A DNA stretch of 11,920 nucleotides from Rhodospirillaceae bacterium (GTDB lineage: Bacteria; Pseudomonadota; Alphaproteobacteria; MPNO01; UBA2964), in NCBI GenBank assembly GCA_018660305.1, contig JABJKO010000307.1:1-11920 (forward strand). The letters are read 5' to 3'. The translations under genes were made by a program, and so were the position numbers. This document shows, one piece after another, positions 6,342 through 11,920 of the stretch. The notes under the pieces are model-generated. The model had not been told where the DNA came from, did no database searches, and was given only the letters and a program-made list of their open reading frames with translations. Positions within the stretch are counted from its first letter, which is position 1. Each line of letters begins with the position of its first letter.

Positions 6342-7112
6342 TCAGCCCGAAACAAATTCCGTCTTGCGTTGGGCCCAGCCGGTAAGCCGGCGCTCCAGCC
6401 CCGCGAAACAGGCATAAAGCGCGATCCCCATGGCCGCGAGCAGGAACAGTCCGGCAAAAACCAGCGGCATGTTGAAGTCCGAACTGGCGAGGATCATCAT
6501 GCTGCCGATACCGAGATTGGCGGCGACGGTCTCCGAGACCACCGTGCCGACGAAACTGAGCGTGATGGCAATCTTCAGAGACGCAAAGAAATAAGGCATC
6601 GAGCGCGGCAGGCCCACATGCCAGAGGATGTCGAATTTGTTTGCGCCCAAGGCGCGCAGCACGTCCTCCAGCTCCGGTTCGGTGGTAGCAAGCCCGGTTG
6701 CGACATTGACGACCACCGGAAAGATGCAGATGACGAGCGATGTCAGGATCGCCGGCACTGTCCCGATGCCGAACCAGACGACGAACACGGGGACGAGCGC
6801 TACTTTTGGTATCGAATAGAATCCCACCAGCATCGGATAGCACGCATCGTAAAGTATTCTGGAGGAACCGATGACCGTCCCGATGATGACGCCAACCAGC
6901 ACACCGCCGGCAAAACCCACTGTCGTCGTCATGAGGGTCTGCACGCCGTGGCGCTGAATGCCGTGGAACTGTTCATAGAGTACCGTCAGGAATTGCGTCG
7001 GTCGCGGCAGGATGAAATCGGGCATGTCGGTTGCAAAACACATCAATTCCCAGAACACAAAGAACCCGATGATGATGAGTGTCGACCAGAGCCAGTTGAG
7101 ACGCAGTTTCAT
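6342..7112 (-). CDS. ABC transporter permease, SsuC/TauC/ThiX class
   Basis: 256 residues, typical of the BPD_transp_1 permeases of the nitrate/sulfonate/taurine/thiamine-precursor group. About six hydrophobic segments are visible, starting with WLWSTLIIIGFFVFWELM; then the periplasmic PDFILPRPTQF motif common to this class. The cytoplasmic EAA-type loop reads LEDVLRALGANKFDILWHVGLP (about residues 150-171), with the conserved G and LP that dock on the ATPase. The start codon overlaps the ATPase stop (ATGA at 7112-7109), which indicates coupling. Its stop is followed almost at once by the deaminase gene. The substrate is set by the binding protein and is unknown. Confidence 0.93.
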   Translation of the reverse strand: MKLRLNWLWSTLIIIGFFVFWELMCFATDMPDFILPRPTQFLTVLYEQFHGIQRHGVQTLMTTTVGFAGGVLVGVIIGTVIGSSRILYDACYPMLVGFYSIPKVALVPVFVVWFGIGTVPAILTSLVICIFPVVVNVATGLATTEPELEDVLRALGANKFDILWHVGLPRSMPYFFASLKIAITLSFVGTVVSETVAANLGIGSMMILASSDFNMPLVFAGLFLLAAMGIALYACFAGLERRLTGWAQRKTEFVSG

Positions 7113-7987
7113 GTCTGCAACTCCTTGGTCTGGTCATCCAGATGGAGATGCTCGATCTTGCCACGCAAATCGTGGACCAGTTGCACCGCCTCATCACCAA
7201 ACATATCGTCGAGCTTGCGTGGCCGCGGGATATCGACCTTGCGGTCGAAAATGATATGGCCCGGCCGTGCGCTCATCACGACGACCCGGTCGGCCAGATA
7301 GACGGCTTCGCGAAGGTCATGGGTCACCAGCAGGACGGTGGGACGCCGGTCCATCCAGAGTGACTCCAGAACGCCCCAGAGTTCCTCACGGGTAAAGGCA
7401 TCGAGCGCGCCAAACGGCTCATCCAGCAACAGAAGCCTTGGCTCGTGGATCAAGGCCCGGCAAAGAGAGGCGCGCTGCAGCATGCCGCCCGATAGCTGCC
7501 ACGGAAATTTCTCGCTGAAGCCTTTAAGCCCGACCCGCTGCAGAAGCGCCTCAGCCCGGGCGAGGTTCTTTTCCTTGTCTCTGCGAAAAGTTTCCCGGTA
7601 AGGCTGGACGATTTTGAGCGGCAAGAGAACGTTATCGATGGTCCGCTTCCAGGGCAGCATGGTGGGGTTTTGGAACGCCATGCCGACGATTTTGATGGGT
7701 CGGGTCACGGTTTCGCCGGCAACCGAGACTGATCCTTCGGTGGCCGGAGTCAATCCCGATATGAGTTTCATCAGGGTCGACTTGCCGCAGCCGCTCGGGC
7801 CGACAATGGCCACGAACTCACCCGCTTCCATGGTAAGTTCGGTACCCTGAACGGCGAGGGTGCCGGTTTCGGAATCGCCATAGCGAAGGGCGACGCCGTT
7901 CAGGGATACCGCGGCGCCAGCGGAAGAATCCGGTCCAGCCAACGGCGCATCAGCGTCCGGTGACCGGACCGGGTTTACGGAACTCAT
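7109..7987 (-). CDS. ABC transporter ATP-binding protein, SsuB/TauB class
   Basis: 292 residues with every nucleotide-binding motif intact: Walker A GPSGCGKST (63-71), Q-loop AFQNPTMLPW (104-113), signature LSGGMLQR (165-172), Walker B LLLLDEP (185-191) with D-loop GALD, and the switch histidine H223 in VTHDLREA. The signature LSGGM instead of LSGGQ is common in this class. An extra ~25-residue Ala/Pro/Ser-rich N-terminal extension precedes the domain; a shorter start would remove it, but ATG 7987 forms the ATGA overlap with the binding-protein stop and is preferred. It powers import by the neighbouring permease as a cytoplasmic homodimer. Confidence 0.95.
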   Translation of the reverse strand: MSSVNPVRSPDADAPLAGPDSSAGAAVSLNGVALRYGDSETGTLAVQGTELTMEAGEFVAIVGPSGCGKSTLMKLISGLTPATEGSVSVAGETVTRPIKIVGMAFQNPTMLPWKRTIDNVLLPLKIVQPYRETFRRDKEKNLARAEALLQRVGLKGFSEKFPWQLSGGMLQRASLCRALIHEPRLLLLDEPFGALDAFTREELWGVLESLWMDRRPTVLLVTHDLREAVYLADRVVVMSARPGHIIFDRKVDIPRPRKLDDMFGDEAVQLVHDLRGKIEHLHLDDQTKELQT

Positions 7988-9024
7988 TTGCCCATGCGCT
8001 CCGCCATGGATGGCAGGAACTGCGTCTGGAAGACTTCGTCCGGTGCAGGAGTCCGTTTCAGTTTGAAGGCGTTGGAGACAATCTTGATGGACCGCTTCAG
8101 ACGCACGGGGTCGATTCCACCCATGCCAACCTTCTTCATTTCCGGGGAGATGATGAGGTGCTTCAGGGTCGCCATCAGACGATCCCTTTCGGAGGCCCGT
8201 TTCAGAAGCGGTTCGCGCCTCATCACCGCGTCGACACCGACTTTCGGATTGGCGACCACTTCCCAGAAGGCCTTGTTGATGGCGCCCACCATGCCCTTGA
8301 CCTTGTCGGGATGGTTCCTGAGCATTTTCTGGCTGACCATGACGGCATTGGAATAGAGGTCCATTCCGAAATCGGCAAACCGCATGAAGTCGAGATCCTT
8401 ATCCGGGTTCATGCCGACACGCATCGCATCGAACAGAACGGTCAGTTGATAACCCGAAACGCCCTGCACCTTGCCCTGCTTAAGCATGGTAACCCGCAGA
8501 TTGGGCTTCATGTGTTGCCAGTTCACCTTGCTGGCATTGAAACCGGCGATATTGGCGAAGGCGGGGAATAATTTGAACGCCCCGTCATTGGCCGGTGCAC
8601 CCAAGGTCAACCCTTCAAGTTGTTTGGGACTCGTGATCTTGGCCGATTTCGGTGTCGCGATAACGAACGGTGTCTGGTTATAGATCATGTAAACGGCCAC
8701 GGGCTGCTTGCCTTTGTGCTTGGCGGCAAAGCGCGTGATCGCGTTGATGTCGCCGAACCCGGCGTCATAGGCGGTGCTTGCCACCTTGGGGACCGCGGCG
8801 CCTGAACCGGAGCCCTGGTCGAGCTGAATATCGATTCCGGCTTTCTTGAAGTAACCCTTGTCATCGGCGAGGAAGAACCACGCCTGAGGACCCTGGAATT
8901 TCCAGTTGAGAATAAAGCGGACTTTGAGGGGGTCTGCCGCGTGGGCACTCCCGATGGCGAAGGCGGACATCATCGTGAGGCCAAGAGCCGCACAGAGGCT
9001 GCGCCGTACAATATTGGCTGTCAT
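7984..9024 (-). CDS. ABC transporter substrate-binding protein, NMT1/THI5-like (SsuA/ThiY fold)
   Basis: 346 residues with a Sec signal peptide: MTANIVRRS, a hydrophobic core to about residue 25, and likely cleavage after AHA (27-29). No lipobox, so it should be soluble in the periplasm. The mature start LKVRFILNWKFQGPQAWFFLADDKGYFKKAGID is the hallmark of NMT1/THI5-like proteins, followed by the GSGSGAAVPKVASTAYDAGFGD segment that lines the ligand cleft. Known members bind hydroxymethyl- or formylamino-pyrimidines, riboflavin, pyrimidines, sulfonates, taurine or nitrate. It is the first gene of a four-gene operon (binding protein, ATPase, permease, deaminase). Translation starts at ATG 9024 after GGGAGACAGGAG. 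A sigma-54 promoter lies about 80 bases upstream. Confidence 0.93.
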   Translation of the reverse strand: MTANIVRRSLCAALGLTMMSAFAIGSAHAADPLKVRFILNWKFQGPQAWFFLADDKGYFKKAGIDIQLDQGSGSGAAVPKVASTAYDAGFGDINAITRFAAKHKGKQPVAVYMIYNQTPFVIATPKSAKITSPKQLEGLTLGAPANDGAFKLFPAFANIAGFNASKVNWQHMKPNLRVTMLKQGKVQGVSGYQLTVLFDAMRVGMNPDKDLDFMRFADFGMDLYSNAVMVSQKMLRNHPDKVKGMVGAINKAFWEVVANPKVGVDAVMRREPLLKRASERDRLMATLKHLIISPEMKKVGMGGIDPVRLKRSIKIVSNAFKLKRTPAPDEVFQTQFLPSMAERMGK

Positions 9025-9104
9025 CTCCTGTCTCCCTGTTGTTCAGTTGTGTGCAGCGGCATGCCCGTGTCAAAACGCTTCAGGCCGCGCACTAAATTTA
9101 GTAT

Positions 9105-9121
9105 TGCAAGAACTGTGCCAA
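9105..9121 (-). promoter_or_regulatory. Sigma-54 (RpoN) -24/-12 promoter of the ABC-deaminase operon
   Basis: On the minus strand the sequence is TTGGCACAGTTCTTGCA. The consensus is YTGGCACRNNNNTTGCW, so every specified position matches, including the exact GG-to-GC spacing. The -24 GG is at 9119-9118 and the -12 GC at 9107-9106, putting the start near 9094 and leaving a leader of about 70 bases to ATG 9024. Position and orientation fit the operon exactly. Sigma-54 promoters need an ATP-dependent enhancer-binding activator such as NtrC. Confidence 0.8.
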
Positions 9122-9143
9122 CTATACTGAAACCGGCCGCGAT

Positions 9144-9170
9144 GTTTCCTCAGAGCGCTATTAGGGAAAC
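9144..9170. promoter_or_regulatory. 27-bp dyad upstream of the sigma-54 promoter
   Basis: GTTTCC (9144-9149) pairs with GGAAAC (9165-9170), and the palindrome AGCGCT (9154-9159) lies almost at the centre. The centre is about 63 bases upstream of the predicted start. It could be an activator or repressor site. The structure is seen; the protein is unknown. Confidence 0.4.
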
Positions 9171-9182
9171 TCTCAAGAAAAA

Positions 9183-9206
9183 TCAGCGGCTTACTAAATG
9201 CGCTGA
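9183..9206. promoter_or_regulatory. TCAGCG-N12-CGCTGA dyad, candidate enhancer (upstream activator) site
   Basis: Perfect inverted repeat of 6-base half-sites (9183-9188 and 9201-9206) with a 12-base spacer. It is about 90-110 bases upstream of the predicted start, the usual zone for sigma-54 activators. It does not match the NtrC consensus TGCACC-N4/5-GGTGCA well, so another activator is possible. Nothing else is seen in 9025-9294. Confidence 0.4.
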
Positions 9207-9282
9207 GAAGCAGATAGAGCAGAGTATGATCAAATTGTCCTGCGAACAATGCCTGCAAAAGAACCAATTGCCTAATTAACGG

Positions 9283-9294
9283 GCGCTGGAGCGC
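9283..9294. terminator. Short hairpin at the end of the isochorismatase-family gene
   Basis: GCGCT (9283-9287) and AGCGC (9290-9294) form a small stem directly after the minus-strand stop codon. The stem is short and only a weak TTAATTA stretch follows, so it is at best a weak terminator; read-through into the ABC operon is possible. Confidence 0.25.
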
Positions 9295-10083
9295 TTACAA
9301 TTTTTCGATGGCGTGGATGATCGCCGGCGAGCGGGCGATAAAGCCATACATTCCCCGTACCTGGAATTTCACCGCCCGCACGCAGTAATCAGGTGACGTG
9401 GTCGCGGCGCAATCGTCGATCAGGATGCAGTCATATCCCAGGAAACTGGCGTCCTGCATTGTGGCCAAAACGCAGCGATCGGAATTTACACCGGCGAACA
9501 GCAAGGTTTTGACATCGAGGTTGCGGAGAACACTGTCCAACTCGTTGTCCCAAAAACCGCTGAGCCGGTATTTGTCCACATGGATGTCGCTGCGCGCGGG
9601 CTTCAGATCGTCGCAAATCCGCGCCCCCCAGCTGCCTTTTTTCAAGACAGGCGACCGGCCGCCCTTCGGTGTGTCCCCATAGCCGGTCCCATCCCCCGTC
9701 GGGTTGCCTGCGTGAAGCACCGTGGGATTCAAATTCATCAGGTCCGCGCGGTTTCCCCAGTTGAGCCAGATGATCGGCACGTCCACGCCACGGAGAACCG
9801 GGAGAAACTTTTTTAACGGCGCGATAGGTTGCCTGACCGGCGCAATGTCGATACCGCGTTCGTCGATCCAGCCGCCCTTCGAACAGAAATCGTTTTGCAT
9901 GTCGATGACGATCATGGCCGCACGTTGTAGATCGATGGTGACATTCTGCGGCGTGGCCTTGAAGCTCACCGGCCGTGGCGGGGAAACCGGCCGGACAAGA
10001 TTTGCGTGATCGGCGTCGACGCTCCACGAATTAGCCCGGGTAGCCCCCAGCCTGTGTCCATCCGTTTTTTTCTTTTTGGCCAT
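9295..10083 (-). CDS. Isochorismatase-family cysteine hydrolase (RutB / N-carbamoylsarcosinase-type amidase)
   Basis: 262 residues. The catalytic triad of the superfamily is present: D61 in VIDMQNDF, K171 in VDKYRLSGF and C204 in GVNSDRCVLATM. The first ~50 residues are a Lys- and Pro-rich extension before the fold, and a loop of about 40 residues (110-150, Gly-rich) makes the protein longer than the 180-230 usual for simple members. Enzymes of this group hydrolyse amide or ureide C-N bonds (ureidoacrylate, biuret, N-carbamoylsarcosine, nicotinamide) through a thioester. The catalytic Lys and Cys favour amidase over isochorismatase chemistry, which often lacks the Cys. It diverges from the dehydrogenase-amidohydrolase pair, so it likely cleaves a linear product of the amidohydrolase (inference). 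The ribosome site before ATG 10083 is weak. Confidence 0.9.
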   Translation of the reverse strand: MAKKKKTDGHRLGATRANSWSVDADHANLVRPVSPPRPVSFKATPQNVTIDLQRAAMIVIDMQNDFCSKGGWIDERGIDIAPVRQPIAPLKKFLPVLRGVDVPIIWLNWGNRADLMNLNPTVLHAGNPTGDGTGYGDTPKGGRSPVLKKGSWGARICDDLKPARSDIHVDKYRLSGFWDNELDSVLRNLDVKTLLFAGVNSDRCVLATMQDASFLGYDCILIDDCAATTSPDYCVRAVKFQVRGMYGFIARSPAIIHAIEKL

Positions 10084-10117
10084 GATACTGCCGTTCTATC
10101 CCTCGGTGTCCGCTGTC

Positions 10118-10158
10118 TCAAGCGGTCATTTGAACATATTTACTCAGGACCCGCTTGA
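10118..10158. promoter_or_regulatory. Inverted repeat in the divergent promoter region, operator candidate
   Basis: TCAAGCGGTC (10118-10127) is mirrored by GACCCGCTTGA (10148-10158), differing by one extra C, across an AT-rich 20-base centre. It lies between the divergent isochorismatase-family gene (start 10083) and the dehydrogenase gene (start about 10245), suiting a regulator acting on both. GACCCG/CGGGTC (10148-10153 and 10165-10170) forms a second overlapping dyad around TTGACC (10155-10160), a possible plus-strand -35. Confidence 0.45.
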
Positions 10159-10244
10159 CCCTGCCGGGTCTTGTTGTAACTTCGCGACAAGGCGATATGC
10201 GCCGCATGCCGCTTCGGCGGGTGATCAAATCGGAGAGGAGAGAG

Positions 10245-11042
10245 GTGCTGGTGGATAGTTTCTGCAGCCTCGAAGGACGCGTCGCCGTTATCACCGGGCC
10301 CGCAAAAGGCATGGGCGCGGCGGCGACCCTGATGTTGGCCGGCGCCGGCGCCGATGTGGTGCTGGTGGGACGGGATCTTGGCCCCATTGAAGAAGTTGCC
10401 ACTGACGTGCGCGCTTTGGGGCGACGGGCGGAAATCGTCAAGTGCGACGTAACATCGAACAGCGATGTGGAAACCATGCGCGATGCTGTGCTCAAGGCGT
10501 TCGACCGGATCGACATTCTGGTCAATATCGCCGGTGGCACGGGGCCTCTCGGGGTCCATTCATGGGAAACCACGCCGGAGCAGTTCGATCAGATCATCGA
10601 TATCAACATGAAAGGATGCTTCCTGACCATGCGCGCGCTCCTGCCGGGCATGATTGCGCAACGCTATGGCAAGATCGTCAATGTGGGCGGAACGTTCGGG
10701 CTGCGCGGCCGTGCCTTGCGCATGGCCTACAGCGCATCCAAGTGGGGATTGCGGGGCATTACAAAAAGCACCGCGCTCGAGGTTGGCCCCCACAACATCA
10801 ATGTCAATTGTGTGTGTCCCGGTATGGTGGATGGTCCGCGTTTCCAGAAAGTGTGTGCGGAACGGGCGGAGAAGCTGGGCATCACAATTGAAGAAGCGCG
10901 GGCGCACCATGTAGAGGAATATGCGTTGCGGCGCATATCAACGGATCAGGATGTGGCCAACGCCATTTTGTTTTTCGCCAGCGATGCGTCACAGAACATC
11001 ACCGGCCAGGACCTCGCCATCGATGGCGGGTGGGTAATCTAG
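10245..11042 (+). CDS. Short-chain dehydrogenase/reductase (SDR), classical type with atypical active site
   Basis: 265 residues if started at GTG 10245, preceded by GGAGAGGAG (10232-10240); GTG 10251 is an alternative. An in-frame reading from 10155 would add about 30 residues of non-family sequence and is unlikely. Classical SDR motifs are the Rossmann TGPAKGMG (17-24), NIAGG (94-98), N121 and YSASK (Y162, K166), and the C-terminal DGGW. Lys in the glycine motif and Arg after strand 2 (VGRD) suggest NADP(H). The catalytic Ser expected 13 residues before Tyr is replaced by Gly149 with Thr150 beside it (NVGGTFG). The protein oxidises or reduces an alcohol/ketone or C=N bond; the substrate is unknown. 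It is followed after 19 bases by the amidohydrolase gene, most likely in one operon. Confidence 0.92.
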   Translation: MLVDSFCSLEGRVAVITGPAKGMGAAATLMLAGAGADVVLVGRDLGPIEEVATDVRALGRRAEIVKCDVTSNSDVETMRDAVLKAFDRIDILVNIAGGTGPLGVHSWETTPEQFDQIIDINMKGCFLTMRALLPGMIAQRYGKIVNVGGTFGLRGRALRMAYSASKWGLRGITKSTALEVGPHNINVNCVCPGMVDGPRFQKVCAERAEKLGITIEEARAHHVEEYALRRISTDQDVANAILFFASDASQNITGQDLAIDGGWVI

Positions 11043-11061
11043 CGGATAAAGGAAACTGATT

Positions 11062-11920
11062 GTGAGCGACGGTAAAATCGATTTCGTCATACGGGGCGGC
11101 AAGGTGGTATCGCCTTCTTCGACCATTGAGGCGGATGTGGCGATCGCCGGCGAGACCATCGCCGCGGTTACCGCGCCCGGCCTGCTGCCAAAGATGGATG
11201 GCGACATCGATGCCGCCGGGCGCTACGTGCTGCCCGGGGCGGTCGACAGCCATGTTCATTTCCGTGAACCGGGATACGCCTATAAGGAGGACTGGGGCAC
11301 CGGCACGGCGGCGGCGGCCTGCGGCGGCACGACCACTGTCTTTGAGATGCCCAATACCAACCCGCCCACCGGGACATTGGAAGCACTCAAGCTCAAACAG
11401 GATTGCGCCTCATCACAGGCCCACGTGGATTACGGCATTTACGGTCTCCTGGATGAAGACAATATCGACAGCCTGGAAGATCTGATCGCCGCCGGCGTCA
11501 GCGGCTTCAAATGTTTCATGGGAAATACCTTCGGCGATCTGCCGGCGCCTTCCGATGGCGCCATGCTGGAGGGATTTGAAATCCTCGCCAAGCATGGCTA
11601 TCGCTGCACGGTACATGCGGAAAACCCGTCCATCATGGCGCGCCGTCAGGCCCGCATGGAAAAGGCCGGCCGCACCGACCCGCTGGCCCATCTTGCCGCC
11701 CGGCCCGAGGTCTGCGCGGTGGAGGCGGTGGGGCGCGCGGTGGCGTTCGCGGAATGGACGGGGGCAAGGCTTCATATCGCCCATAAGAGTTCCAAGGATG
11801 CGCTTTATATTCTAAAGGATGCCAAGGCCCGCGGCGTCGATGTGACGGTTGAGACCTGCCCCCACTATCTGCTGATGAACACCGACGACATGAAACGGCT
11901 GGGTGGATTGCTGCGGGTAA
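11062..11920 (+). CDS. Allantoinase / dihydroorotase / hydantoinase-type cyclic amidohydrolase, N-terminal part (3' end outside window)
   Basis: 286 residues are visible from GTG 11062 (AAAGGA at 11048-11053) to the window edge, with no stop. The binuclear metal site of cyclic amidohydrolases is complete as far as it can be seen: D62-H64-H66 in VDSHVHFREPG, the carbamylated lysine K150 in GFKCFMG, H185 in VHAEN and H241 in HIAHKSS. The last catalytic Asp lies beyond the edge. GFKCF and ETCPHYLL are shared with allantoinases such as AllB; the REPG motif also occurs in dihydroorotases. The enzyme opens a cyclic amide or ureide ring by hydrolysis. It is not the pyrimidine-biosynthesis enzyme by context, since it follows an SDR gene and diverges from an amidase gene. 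Choosing between allantoin, a hydantoin, a dihydropyrimidine and another cyclic amide is not possible here. Confidence 0.9.
   Translation, partial: MSDGKIDFVIRGGKVVSPSSTIEADVAIAGETIAAVTAPGLLPKMDGDIDAAGRYVLPGAVDSHVHFREPGYAYKEDWGTGTAAAACGGTTTVFEMPNTNPPTGTLEALKLKQDCASSQAHVDYGIYGLLDEDNIDSLEDLIAAGVSGFKCFMGNTFGDLPAPSDGAMLEGFEILAKHGYRCTVHAENPSIMARRQARMEKAGRTDPLAHLAARPEVCAVEAVGRAVAFAEWTGARLHIAHKSSKDALYILKDAKARGVDVTVETCPHYLLMNTDDMKRLGGLLRV

Noticed and set aside
6312..7301. Plus-strand open frame of 329 codons across the permease and the end of the ATPase gene.
   Set aside because: Antisense to two conserved transporter genes; composition rich in His, Asp and Arg as expected for a GC-rich shadow frame.
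8941..9279. Plus-strand frame covering most of the gap between the binding-protein and isochorismatase-family genes.
   Set aside because: No family resemblance and no start signal; it begins antisense to the signal peptide and runs over the sigma-54 promoter region.
10155..10244. Longer N terminus for the SDR starting at 10155.
   Set aside because: The extra ~30 residues are Arg-rich and not SDR-like, while GTG 10245 has a strong GGAGAGGAG site and begins just before the Rossmann fold.

Overview
The window (about 58-60% GC by eye) looks like part of an alphaproteobacterial chromosome. Grounds: many solute-binding-protein transporters, compact operons with ATGA/TGATG overlaps, a GC-rich intergenic palindrome of a kind common in Rhizobiales/Rhodospirillales, and a strong sigma-54 promoter. 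The lineage is inference; there is no rRNA or tRNA. The window is a metabolic accessory region of small-molecule catabolic enzymes and two unrelated uptake systems. I see no phage, transposase, CRISPR or defence genes.

Left part (1-2840, plus strand): the 3' end of a fumarylacetoacetate-hydrolase-family gene, a VOC-family metalloenzyme and a YjbQ/UPF0047 protein form a tight run. A 330-bp gap follows with a palindromic repeat and two hairpins, then an ornithine cyclodeaminase/mu-crystallin-family gene. Two hairpins (2890-2953) close this side against the convergent genes.

Middle (2980-5725): on the minus strand are a two-domain VOC gene broken by an apparent one-base deletion and, downstream of it, an orphan family-5 (peptide/opine type) solute-binding protein. 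Just beyond, on the plus strand, lies the last ~19 codons of a second ornithine-cyclodeaminase-family gene, a leftover of a lost paralogue ending one base short of the next stop codon.

Right part (5727-11920): a minus-strand operon encodes an NMT1/THI5-type solute-binding protein, ATPase and permease (SsuABC/TauABC/ThiXYZ class), with a zinc nucleobase-type deaminase as last gene. It is preceded by a near-consensus sigma-54 (-24/-12) promoter with two dyads upstream. Beyond is an isochorismatase-family cysteine hydrolase (minus), diverging from a short-chain dehydrogenase and an allantoinase/dihydroorotase-type amidohydrolase (plus, cut by the window edge). An inverted repeat sits between the divergent genes.

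Working hypothesis (inference): the right part takes up and degrades a nitrogen-rich heterocycle or cyclic amide. The transporter brings it in, the deaminase removes an exocyclic amino group, the dehydrogenase changes the ring redox state, the amidohydrolase opens the ring and the isochorismatase-type enzyme cleaves the resulting linear amide or ureide. The sigma-54 promoter would tie uptake to nitrogen limitation. The substrate cannot be named from sequence alone.
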